A DNA stretch of 30,429 bases from the NCBI GenBank assembly GCA_049999765.1, contig JBNGIQ010009231.1, forward strand, positions 1-30,429. The letters are read 5' to 3'. The translations under genes were made by a program, and so were the position numbers. Each line of letters opens with the position of its first letter. The stretch's first letter is position 1. Positions 10,529-19,284 of this stretch are shown in pieces. Below the pieces are notes generated by a model. It saw only the letters and a program-made list of their open reading frames with translations. It was not told where the DNA came from and did not search any database. Source of the DNA: Phaeoceros laevis (taxonomy: Eukaryota > Anthocerotophyta > Anthocerotopsida > Notothyladales).

Positions 10529-11267
10529 GCGGATAGGGCGCTGGATACGTAACCGGCGGAAGTCAGATTACAATTTGGTGGGCGATAAAAAAATCATTTT
10601 TTGAGCCCAGAGCCCAGTTAAGCCAAGTCATTTTTTTAGCACATGTAATGAGGACGTATAAGGGGTCAATGAGGACGTATAAGGGGTCAATAGGTTGCTC
10701 CACTATCCGCTAGATGCGAACGTGGCCGTAGTCTTCCAGCACTTTTGTGCCGGAGAATGCCCCATTAGTTAGGATTCTTAGGCAGATAATCACGCCCAGA
10801 ATCCCAGATAACACGAGGAAACCTACAACGCTATGCCAATGATAAAATCGGATCAAAGTTCGTATTTGAAAGAGCACGAGTGCTGCATGGAAGGTCGCCA
10901 GTGGAATCATGTGCAGATGGAATGACAAGTGGGAGGGCGGAGGCTACGTGGCTTGCGCTGAGGATCGAGGGTTTCATTACGTGGATGCGAAAGAGCTGGT
11001 TGGCAGATGACCGTGAATCGTGAAAAAGATCCCTAACTGTGCAGATTCACCTGCGGGGTCGCGGAATCTCCCTTAAGAGTGTAACTTACGTGGATGGGTC
11101 AGGCGCCAGCCAGCTGTTGAGGGGAACTTGCAATTTAAAGGAGCCCTTGGAGATGGCAGTGCCGAAGATCTTAATGCATTGAGGCAGCGGTACCTGTTGT
11201 GTTCATCGCGTTCCCGGCTCTTGGTTGCGTCTCAGCATCCGCTTTTGCGCATCCGGTGTTAGAGATC
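10529..11267 (+). promoter_or_regulatory. Upstream region of the serine decarboxylase gene
   Basis: No gene is recognised. It should carry the promoter and leader of the plus-strand serine decarboxylase. An AT-rich caatttaaag lies at about 11130 and could serve as a weak TATA-like element, but I would not rely on it. The frame of the downstream gene stays open 69 nt upstream of its ATG, without another ATG. Confidence 0.4.
10647..10688. repeat. Tandem duplication, 2 x 21 bp
   Basis: The 21-bp unit starting aatgaggacgtataagggg is present twice head to tail without mismatch (10647-10667 and 10668-10688). Confidence 0.9.
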
Positions 11268-12800
11268 ATGGTGAGCGCCGTGGTGGAGCAGCCGGCTCTG
11301 CAGCCGGTAGGGAAGGATTTTGCAGCGGCCACTGTGGGCAAGCCGGTGGCGACTCTGCCCCAGGAGATCCCTCTGGAGTTGCTCAAGCAGGCTGTGCCGG
11401 TGCACTTGGAGGAGGGTGGGAGCAGCTCCGACAACACCTCAGACGAGGAGGATGGACCGGTGGCGGCGGAGGGGGCGGGGTTCGGCAGCAATGGCGGGAA
11501 CTGTGCTCCCATGGTGCTTGGCAGGAATGTCCATGAGGATTGCTTTGCCATCACGGAGCCGGAGCTAGATGACGAGATCACCGGCGAGAAAGATGTCTAC
11601 ATGGCTGGTGTCCTGGCGAAGTACCGGCGCACCTTGTTGGACCGCACAAAGTACCATCTTGGCTATCCCTACAATCTGGACTTCGACTACGGGGCGCTGT
11701 CCCAGCTGCAACACTTTTCCATCAACAACCTGGGAGATCCGTTCATCGAAAGCAACTACGGGGTGCACTCTCGCCAGTTTGAGGTCGGGGTGTTGGACTG
11801 GTTTGCGCGGCTGTGGGAGCTTGAGAGGGACGAGTACTGGGGGTACATCACCAACTGCGGCACGGAGGGGAACCTTCACGGCATTCTAGTGGGAAGGGAG
11901 GTGTTTCCGGACGGTATCCTCTACTCTTCCAAGGATTCCCACTACTCCGTGTTCAAGGCGGCCCGGATGTACAGGATGGACTCGGTGAAGGTGGAGACTC
12001 TGATGTCTGGGGAGATGGACTGCTCGGATTTCCGGCGGCAGTTGGAGATGCGGAAGCACCTGCCTGCCATCATCAATGTCAACATTGGGACGACGGTGAA
12101 GGGAGCGGTGGATGACCTAGATCTGATCATCCAGACCCTCAAGGATGTGGGGTTTGGGGAAGATCGGTTCTACATACATTGCGATGGGGCCTTGTTCGGC
12201 TTGATGATGCCGTTTGTCAAGAAAGCTCCTAAGGTGTCTTTCAAGAAACCGATCGGTAGCGTGAGTGTGTCAGGTCATAAGTTTGTTGGATGTCCCATGC
12301 CGTGTGGTGTGCAGATAACCAGGATGGAGCACATCAAAGCTCTGTCCAGGAATGTGGAGTATCTGGCCTCGAGGGATGCTACCATCATGGGAAGCAGGAA
12401 TGGGCACGCTCCCATCTTTTTGTGGTACACGCTCAACCGCAAAGGATACAAGGGGTTCCAGAAGGAAGTCCAGAGGTGCCTAAGAAACGCGCACTATCTG
12501 AAGGACAAGTTGCGAGAAGCTGGGTTTGGCGTTATGCTGAACGAGCTCAGCAGCACTGTCGTGTTCGAGAGGCCTCAGGAGGAAACGTTTGTGAGAAAGT
12601 GGCAACTCGCATGCCAAGGGAAAATTGCGCATGCTGTGGTGATGCCCAATGTTACGGTGGAGAAGATTGACAAGTTCCTGGGTGAGCTGATTGAAAGCAG
12701 GGCGAGATGCTCTGTGGACGGCAAAGTGGTTGCACCATGTGTTGTTGAGGAGGTTGGTGCGGAAAACTGCGCCTGTAAGGTTCATAGGTCCCTCGGTTGA
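11268..12800 (+). CDS. Serine decarboxylase, PLP-dependent
   Basis: Plant serine decarboxylase turns L-serine into ethanolamine and CO2, supplying ethanolamine for phosphatidylethanolamine and choline synthesis. It belongs to the group II PLP-dependent decarboxylases, close to bacterial histidine decarboxylase. The 510-residue protein is read without an intron. The first ATG of the frame (11268) is taken as start; the frame is open further upstream but has no other ATG. Residues 1 to about 100 are a low-conservation leader with an acidic patch. The core follows: [33 protein letters not shown] with His225 (expected to stack on the cofactor ring), HCDGALFG with Asp306 (expected to contact the pyridine nitrogen) and [15 protein letters not shown] with Lys338, the predicted Schiff-base lysine. 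The Cys-containing C-terminal tail resembles the plant enzyme. No break is seen. Family confidence is high; substrate is assigned by similarity to plant SDC. Confidence 0.93.
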   Translation: MVSAVVEQPALQPVGKDFAAATVGKPVATLPQEIPLELLKQAVPVHLEEGGSSSDNTSDEEDGPVAAEGAGFGSNGGNCAPMVLGRNVHEDCFAITEPELDDEITGEKDVYMAGVLAKYRRTLLDRTKYHLGYPYNLDFDYGALSQLQHFSINNLGDPFIESNYGVHSRQFEVGVLDWFARLWELERDEYWGYITNCGTEGNLHGILVGREVFPDGILYSSKDSHYSVFKAARMYRMDSVKVETLMSGEMDCSDFRRQLEMRKHLPAIINVNIGTTVKGAVDDLDLIIQTLKDVGFGEDRFYIHCDGALFGLMMPFVKKAPKVSFKKPIGSVSVSGHKFVGCPMPCGVQITRMEHIKALSRNVEYLASRDATIMGSRNGHAPIFLWYTLNRKGYKGFQKEVQRCLRNAHYLKDKLREAGFGVMLNELSSTVVFERPQEETFVRKWQLACQGKIAHAVVMPNVTVEKIDKFLGELIESRARCSVDGKVVAPCVVEEVGAENCACKVHRSLG

Positions 12801-13106
12801 TTGGATGGACACAGACTTGTGGAGATGCAGGCATCCATCCTACGTGGTTGCTATATGTCCAATTTTGTACTTGTACACGTGTTTGATTTTTTCAAGTATA
12901 TACAATGGTCCGTCTTTGTTCACCGATCACCACGTACCCCCTTCGGAAGGAAAATACTTTCCCTTCCCTCTCATTTGAGTCATTTCCCTGTTTCGGCTCC
13001 TACACTTCACCTGCGCTGTTTCTACAATCACGCCCCACAACAACCCCACCAGTACCAGCGAAATGAAAGCCCCAGTAGTAAATAGTCTAGATCCTCACCT
13101 CAAGAG
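12801..13106. other. Short convergent intergenic stretch
   Basis: About 300 bp between the stop of the plus-strand serine decarboxylase and the stop of the minus-strand zinc-finger gene. It must hold both 3' untranslated regions. No further gene is seen. Confidence 0.5.
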
Positions 13107-15669
13107 TCAATCCTCTTCGGCATCGAGATTGTGAGGGATGTCGAGTTGTGGCAGTTGACTACCATGTTGAACCCCTGAATAGAGTTGCATGTTACCAACC
13201 CCCAAAGGCGAGGCTTGAGGAACCACCTCGTAGCTTTGCCTCCCGTTATGGAAGTTGAATTGAGACGTCTCGGGCCCCGAAGTGCTGGCCTCATTCGAGG
13301 TCAAGGTAGACACCCCCGGGTAACCATACATGATGTCCTGGTCTCCCTGAGTCTCAATGGTGTCAGTGGTACGGCCATGTTGTGGAGAAGCCGGGGCAGC
13401 AGTCTGCAGCACACTTGCAGCAAAAATGTCTTCCGGTGTTGCACCTGATGAAACTAATCTAGCCAAATTGCTACTTCCGGAGGTTTCCAGATGGCTCAAG
13501 CTGCCCACTGAGGCAATGCTAGCTGTACCCCCTCCAATGTAGCTTCCCAGACTATTCCATGCGCTCGCGGTGTTCAGAAGAGCACTAGTGTTCAAGGTAG
13601 AATAGGGGTTAACGCTGCCCTGCACTGCCCCTGTCAAAAACGACCTCGAAGGCTGATACTGCACTGCTTGATTGTAACGACTAAGCGTCACTTGATCCAC
13701 AGAGAACTGCGATGCCCCTTGAACCTTTGCCCTTGGATTTAGATTTTGCCTGTTCTTCACAGCCAAACATGTACCAACCCAAGATTAAACACGCGCTTTG
13801 TCTTTTGCGAAAGCCAACCGAGCAATAGATACAGCTGCTAATGCATCTAAAGAGCAAACAAACGAGTCATCAGAGGGTTGAGAGCTGACAAAGGAAGGCC
13901 GGACAAGCCCTGAAGGCCCTGCTGCTTGAGGACAAGTTTTTGAGCATTATCCAGCTGTTCCCGTTCCCTTTCTGAACAAACAATATTCAATTTTAGGCAC
14001 TTCGCTTTCCGATGAAACTCGCAAGTCGTCCTTCAAGACAGTTAGTCGAAGTGCGGGCCGAAAACACAACCTTGGCGATGCCTGTTCATGTGTCCTCCAA
14101 GAGCTTGGGATTTGTCAAAGCTCTGCGAACAGAATCGGCAAGCATACGGTTTGGCCGATGTCTCCTCCCCCTCGGCCTTGCGCTTCCTCCTTTCTGCCAT
14201 TTTGAACACACAGCGCGCGTTTGCAAACATGATGCCTGAAGCTGTGGTACCTCGCGAGTTCACGCATCCTCACAAACAAAAAACTTCCGCAACTAGCAGC
14301 ATCTCACCTGATTTTTCACCAGACGACGTGCTGGTAGGACTGGTCGATTCCGGATGTCCTCCAGCTCCTCCTGTTCCCTGAATCCGCCATGAGCTGGGAT
14401 CCACCACATCAGGCATCTCAGTGGATCCAACTTGATCGGCTCCGGAGAGGAATTGCTGCTGCTGCTGGTGTTGTTGTTGCAGTGACAGTGCTCCTGAAGT
14501 GGTTCCATATGCACTGTCACCAAAAGTACCGGTTGTAGACTGCGGCTTTTGATCTCCAGCCGCGGTTGCGCAGGCTGCATCAAAACGGTAGGCGCTGGGA
14601 GTGAAGGCCTGCTGGTTCTGCCGCTGGTGAAAATAGTAGGGGCTGAATCTGTGGGAGCCGGCAAAGATTCCGGGTGCGGGATTGGAAAGGCTCAAGTTGT
14701 AGCCAGCCGTGGCCTGATAAGAATTCCCTTCCGCGGCAGCTTCAAGCCTTCTGCTTAAGCTCGAAAATCCCGACCTGCTCTGTTCTGCTCCTCCGTAGCT
14801 GAAAAGACCGCTGTGTGTGCTGTAAAAGCCGGATGCCCGGCCCGGGGGCTGGTCTGCCTGGTTAACCAATGCACTAGCGTCCTCCGCCACGCCACCACCG
14901 CCTCTCACACCCGACGGATCTGCAAAACTGGCGTCCAAGCCGTAGGCGGATCCTCGCAGCCCCGCCTGATTGTGCTCCCCGCTTCCCTCAATTTCCCCTG
15001 CACTCACACCCGTCGACGGCCAAGCATGTTCCCGTCAAAATTTGTGGCGGTGCGCTAGCTTGCTGGCCAGCTAGGTATGCCGCTAACACAGCACGCACTG
15101 GATGCACCCTACCAGAATCCTTGTCTCCAGCTAGCGGAGACTGTTGCTCCTCTGCTAGCTGATCCTCAGCCTGCTGCTCCTCTGTTTGCTGCTGCGGTAC
15201 TGCCAATTCCTGCTGACTCGAGTCTGGTGTGCTCCTCGACCTGGTGCCAGTTTCCGAGGTCCGCCAGCTTCAGCAACTTGCACCATCTCGGCGCCGGAAG
15301 GTGCAGAGCACTCGACCGATTGGAAAAGAACGTTGGCTGATCAATCGGAAATTGCTGGAACTCGTGAAGATTCACCTACCTGCTGTTGCCAGAAAGTGAC
15401 TGCCGCTGGTCCCAAAACTGCATACTTCTGCTCAAGCCCGCCAGGGAGTGCGCTAGCTGCTGCTCGAAATCCGAGTTCGGCGGCCAGTGCTCCTGCTCTC
15501 CGACATGGCTGTGGGTTTCCAGGACTGACTGCACTGGAGCTAACCAAGTGCTGCGGATGTTCGCGACAGAGCCAATGTTAGTTGCCTGTCCTCGGCCAAG
15601 CACAGTCGCGGGCGGGTAACCGCGAACTGGAGGGGACCATGCACCGGGTAACCGCCAACTATGGACCAT
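13107..15669 (-). CDS. C2H2 zinc-finger transcription factor, JAGGED-like (QALGGH finger)
   Basis: Plant-specific single-finger C2H2 protein. Two exons are well supported: 14997-14308 (a Gln/Ser/Gly-rich region with a Gln tract) and 14193-14071. The latter carries a basic RRKRKAE stretch, a possible nuclear signal, then YACRFCSQSFDKSQALGGHM and NRHRQ. The finger is Cys-X2-Cys-X12-His-X3-His. The next exon starts at 13971, adding ERERE and LDNAQKLVLKQQ. HMNRHRQERE after QALGGH resembles the JAGGED/NUBBIN/STAMENLESS group, regulators of lateral organ growth in flowering plants; the role here is inferred. The 14997 exon has no usable ATG, so upstream exons are needed. A phase-compatible model is 15669-15380 then 15240-15113, behind a TATA-like TTTATAAGG (15744-15736). 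The 3' end is unsure: a stop at 13849-13847, or splicing into the Ser/Thr/Gln-rich frame at about 13751-13107. Confidence 0.8.
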
Positions 15670-15671
15670 GC
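15613..15671. repeat. Imperfect tandem duplication, about 30 bp unit
   Basis: Two neighbouring copies share gggtaaccgc-aact followed by ggaccatgca. They overlap the proposed 5' end of the zinc-finger gene, and both copies contain a minus-strand ATG. Confidence 0.65.
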
Positions 15672-15735
15672 AGGTGTTACTATTCTGGCGTAGCGACCAC
15701 GTGCGAGGACTGCCAGTCCTTTTGCGATATTCGCT

Positions 15736-15744
15736 CCTTATAAA
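15736..15744 (-). promoter_or_regulatory. Candidate TATA box of the zinc-finger gene
   Basis: The minus strand reads TTTATAAGG here, directly after a CATTGG (CCAAT-like) sequence. It lies about 65 bp upstream of the ATG at 15669. Position and orientation fit the gene, but this is a motif match only. Confidence 0.45.
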
Positions 15745-17147
15745 CCAATGCAGCTGTTGGCGCTTCATCAAATTGGTCGGTCGTTAGGCACCCGTATGTT
15801 TGTATCAATCAGCATAGCACGCTAGCTAGACCTTTTACCACCGTTAACGTTCTGACTGTGTCGGGACGACTCTGGATGAGCTAGAAAATATCAATAAACA
15901 ATAAACCTTTGTTATTTACTTGTATATCAAACGGTGCATCTAACAAACTGTTAGAAGTGAATTGTTCCCCTCACAACAGATAGATACACATATAGCTTGG
16001 TCGGTCCTGGCCGGCGGACCTGTCCTCGTCGGTCCAATGTTTGTTGCTCCCAAAAAGCGAAGGAAGGGACGATGAGCTTTCACTTAGCCGTTTTACCAGC
16101 GCTTGATTAGGCAAGCCGTATTCCACCGGTTCCCGGTCAACCGCAGCCAGTGGGTCCGATCGACGGCACTCGTAGTGCTCCCGCGACGAGTGCGGCAACT
16201 TGCGCCGGCAACTTGCAACTTCCCAATTGCGATGAGGCCATCCTTGGCCATGTGACCCGTGCGGGCTGTCGTGGAATCTTGGTCTGAAGGGGTGCAGCAC
16301 GGAACGGGGCCGCCACAATACAGTTTTTCCCAGTACCGTGCGGTACAATCGACCCTGGCGTTTGGCCATTTACCTTACGCCTTTACTTTGTGGTATGTTT
16401 CTTCTCGCCAGCCAGATCACGGGAGAGGGCCCCAATGGGGACAGACTTTCAGGTCTTAGGGACTATTTAGCGAACGGGATATGTTGGCCGTTAGGGCTCC
16501 GTTACGATTTAGCGTCCTGCCAGGTGTGAAGTATGCTTTTAGGGAGTTATGCACCTACAGAATTTTACATGTGCAATAAAGATCAAAAAATTTACCTTCA
16601 AGTTTTATCCTCAAAGTTTGGTTTGATTTAATTTATTCAATTATGTTATAGGGTTTTGGGGGGTTTATGACAATGTGGGGAATGTTGTTTTGCTTCTCAT
16701 AGGCCTAGGATCTTCTAGTTTTCATGTTGTTGCACCAATTTGGTTACCTGAGTTGTTGTACTAATTTGGTTTTGTTTATTCTTTTTGCTCTTTGTTTTTT
16801 GAGATGGCTAAAGAAAAGAATAAAAAGTTAAGATAAGTGATAGTTAAGGAAAAGGGAGGAAGCTAAAGGGAAGGCGCGCTATAGATGATAGACTACTATA
16901 AGTTAGGGAGGCTCATTAGGGAAGTCTTTTAAATATAACTTAAGCCTTTTTTAGGATTATGTTAAAATTTTTAAACTATTAAGTTTTGTTTTGCTAATAT
17001 GCTTATAGAGAAGGCTATATCTTTATATGCATGCTATGCATATAGAGAGGTTATGCTTATATCCTTTAGGGGCCACCATGCGGAATTCTACAATTGTGCA
17101 TTTAGGGAGGATATGCATTTATGGGGGTACTTTAGATAGGGTCTAGT
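15745..17147. other. Intergenic region, increasingly AT-rich; no recognisable gene
   Basis: The left part should be the upstream region of the minus-strand zinc-finger gene. From about 16540 the sequence becomes AT-rich and looks like decayed repeat DNA, with runs such as tatgcatgctatgcatata near 17024-17042. It ends in the tail-like sequence described at 17148-17174. I recognise no coding sequence. Confidence 0.4.
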
Positions 17148-17174
17148 GTATACTATAAGTGATTGATTGATTGA
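17148..17174 (+). repeat. Retroposon-like 3' tail, (GATT)n type, copy 1
   Basis: The sequence gtatactataa is followed by a tetranucleotide run of gattgattgattga and then a short A tract. Nearly the same arrangement recurs at 19255-19284. Simple-repeat 3' tails after a conserved end are typical of LINE or SINE insertions. Confidence 0.5.
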
Positions 17175-17183
17175 AAAAAAACA

Positions 17184-17330
17184 TGCCATCCACTAGGACA
17201 TGGTCTAGCGATTAACATTCGGGTCTCCCACAGGTGTGTCATGGGTCTGATCCCGCTAGTGGTCAAAAATGCCTAAAAATCTTCTGGAGGCATTGGCATA
17301 GGTTTTTCAGGTATGAATTTTCACGGCAAG
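17184..17330 (+). mobile_element. Possible tRNA-derived SINE
   Basis: From about 17199, TGGTCTAGCGATTAACATTC resembles a pol III box A region. About 40 bp later, ATGGGTCTGATCCCGC resembles box B, with three differences from the GGTTCGANTCC consensus. The order and wording resemble the body of tRNA-Glu, but the acceptor stem cannot be formed, so this is not a tRNA gene. The right end is uncertain. Confidence 0.4.
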
Positions 17331-17409
17331 AGTGCAGGAGTGGCATCTTGGTGCAGGCTTCTTAGGCCAAAGTACTCTATCTATGTTGAAAGGTATTTAA
17401 AGTACTCTA

Positions 17410-17880
17410 TACGAAATTTGAATGGACGTTTGCATGTGAGCAAGCTTATGAGGATTTGAAGTTATAGATGCAAGCCACGGTGATGGTGTTGCCCCCAGAT
17501 TGGAGTGATACTTTCTATGTGTCCATCGAGGTCCTGGCGGGTTCTTTAGAAGCTAACCTGTTCCAAAAAAATAAAGAGACCGGATTATTTCATCCTGTTT
17601 ACTTCGGCAACGGATTAAGAGCGGAGCTGAGAATATCAACTACTCCAAAGTGGAGCACTACGTATCTACAATGGAATGGAGTTTGGAGAAATAACATCAT
17701 TGCCTGCAAGGAGCGCATTTTGTGTTCTTGGTACGGCATCACACCCTTGGATATTTGATGGCAATACCAAACCCCACTAGGAGAATTGCCAAATGGATCT
17801 TGCAGCTCACATTTTGGGATTTTGAAATCCAGATTAAAACGATAACATTCCAGCGCATGGAAGCAAGACTCTGCGTATAC
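17410..17880 (+). pseudogene. Ty3/gypsy pol connection and RNase H fragment
   Basis: The piece begins with FEWTFACEQAYEDLKL, matching the F-W-T ... CE-AF--LK motif before the RNase H of Ty3/gypsy pol. It continues with LPPDWSDTFYVSIEV and then FHPVYFGNGL. The catalytic Asp normally in a DAS motif is replaced (IEV), so the enzyme would be dead. A stop at 17466-17468 and later frame changes confirm decay. RRIAKWILQLTFWDFEIQ near 17775-17835 is the expected end of this domain in another frame. Confidence 0.7.
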
Positions 17881-18109
17881 TCCTCAAAGATATAAAGACG
17901 GGGCTCCCCTGGCAGCAGTTAAACACCGAAGAAGGTGATGCGGTGGTACCTACCCGTGCTAACCAGTGCCACCGGCAATAAAAAAAAAATGCTAGAATGG
18001 GAGTTAACTCCGTGGCCACGGCAGGTGACAGCCTGTCTGGCCCAAGTGTGCAATCAGAATTCGAGGAAGGCGTCACAGAGAATGCTACAAAAAATTTCAA
18101 TGCTGAATG

Positions 18110-18520
18110 GTCGCAAGGACATTTATGAGCTGTGGTTTGATGGCGCGTCAATGCATAAAGGAGCTAATGCGTCAATCGGATATATATTGAAGGATCCTAA
18201 TAAAAGGATACTAGTGTAAGCAGACACCTATATCGGGCCGGCTACATGTAATGAGGCTGAGTACGAGGCTATAATAGCCGGGCTTAAAGAGGTCTTGAAG
18301 CGTGGCGTCGAATATATTAATATATTCGGTGATAGCAAGTTAGTTATCAAACAACTGCAAGGCTGGTTCGGGATTCGAGCCCTACACCTAAAGCCGTTAT
18401 ACGAAAAGGCAATGGAGTTACTTAAGCAGTTCAAACGAGCAAAGCTCCACCAGATTCCTCGGCACCTGGATTCCTTGGCTGACGAATTGGCTGGCATTGC
18501 GCTCGGGCCGGTAAAGCCCA
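18110..18520 (+). pseudogene. Second RNase H-like domain of a Tat-type retrotransposon
   Basis: RNase H of the RVT_3 type. The frame shows ELWFDGASMHKGANASIGYI (first Asp), NEAEYEAIIAGLKE (Glu), FGDSKLVIKQLQGW (Asp) and a DSLADELAGIALG end (Asp), so all four expected acidic residues are in place. One TAA at 18217-18219 splits the domain; the flanking parts share the same frame. In Tat/Ogre elements this domain was acquired in addition to the original RNase H. The good state of the motifs contrasts with the first RNase H piece just upstream. Confidence 0.78.
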
Positions 18521-18549
18521 TACTCGGAATCGCAGCAGCCCCCAATTTT

Positions 18550-19075
18550 GAGCATGTGATTAACTTGAAGGAGGATGCCAAACCCCGCATTCAGAGAATC
18601 TGATGGAGGAGGCTCAAACCCGAGTATGTACAAGCTGTACATGACGCGGTAAAAACTTACTACATGCCACTTGAGTTCATAAATTTATCCAGTCAAATAT
18701 GCTGAGTGGATCCCCCAAGTCATGGTGAGAAAAAAATCTGGATTACCTAGAATGTGTGTAGATTATAGGGCGTTGAATGATGCCTCCATTAAGGACCACT
18801 TCTTTACACCGCACATAGATGATATCTTGAATGAGGTAGGTGGCCACGAAATGCTAAGTCTGTTAGACTGGATGGTCGAGGTGCTAGTGGAATCGATAGG
18901 CAAGATCCTGCGAATATTCGTAGATGTGAATATTCGTAGATGACATTGCAGTCTATGGACCTCAAAGCAAGCATATCCACAACTTGGAGGCCCTGCTGCA
19001 AGCCATGTCGGACGCTAGTTACTATAGAAGGCTGATGCCCGAAATTACCGAGGTAGCCTTACCAGTGTACTTGTA
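18550..19075 (+). pseudogene. Ty3/gypsy reverse transcriptase fragment with internal deletion
   Basis: The beginning, INLKEDAKPRIQRI then RRLKPEYVQAVHDAVKTYY, matches the N-terminal approach to a Ty3/gypsy RT, interrupted by a TGA at 18601-18603. After a frame change, VKYAEWIPQVMVRKKSG and MCVDYRALNDASIKDH follow, then a jump that drops the middle of the palm. The active-site motif IFVDDIAVYG is split by a 16-bp tandem duplication that shifts the frame. The end DASYYRRLMPEITEVALP is the usual connection region. It cannot encode an active enzyme. Confidence 0.8.
18911..18942. repeat. 16-bp tandem duplication at the RT active site
   Basis: Copies gaatattcgtagatg plus one variable first base lie at 18911-18926 and 18927-18942 (one mismatch). 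Sixteen is not a multiple of three, so the duplication shifts the frame inside the FVDD motif. Confidence 0.9.
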
Positions 19076-19185
19076 AGTTAACGCGAGTACATGCATTTTG
19101 TACCACGCTGTGGGAATACAGTTAGTCAAGACTTAGTATACCAAGAAGAATGCATGAGACGTGATGGGCGATCACGATGGTAATT

Positions 19186-19213
19186 GATTAGAGGTGCCCG
19201 ATTAGAGGTGCCC
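19186..19213. repeat. Tandem duplication, 2 x 14 bp
   Basis: gattagaggtgccc occurs twice head to tail. The partial inverted motif agggcacc follows at 19221-19228. Confidence 0.85.
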
Positions 19214-19254
19214 TAACGACAGGGCACCGACTTTGAAGGACTGTACAAAGGACA

Positions 19255-19284
19255 GTATACTATAATTGATGATTGATTGATTGA
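19255..19284 (+). repeat. Retroposon-like 3' tail, (GATT)n type, copy 2
   Basis: gtatactataattgat is followed by gattgattgattga, a near copy of the tail at 17148-17174. The two tails bracket the SINE-like and Ty3/gypsy pieces. Confidence 0.5.

Larger units (their letters stand above)
17400..19075 (+). mobile_element. Decayed Ty3/gypsy retrotransposon pieces (RNase H, second RNase H, RT)
   Basis: Three polyprotein pieces lie in one orientation: the connection and RNase H region of a Ty3/gypsy pol (about 17410-17880), a second RNase H-like domain (about 18110-18520), then the start and middle of a reverse transcriptase (about 18550-19075). Stops, frameshifts, an internal deletion and a 16-bp duplication break them. 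No LTRs, gag, protease or integrase are seen. A second RNase H is the mark of the Tat/Ogre lineage, which normally has it after RT-RNase H; here it precedes an RT. Confidence 0.75.

Noticed and set aside
11199-11267. 23-residue hydrophobic extension of the serine decarboxylase, signal-like
   Set aside because: The frame is open but begins with GTG, not ATG; the first ATG is 11268. It is probably 5' leader.
11171-12812. Several antisense and shifted frames of 60-136 codons over the serine decarboxylase
   Set aside because: They are shadows of a GC-rich coding sequence and show no family features.
17199-17262. A functional tRNA gene
   Set aside because: Only the internal promoter-like parts match; the acceptor stem is missing and box B has three differences.
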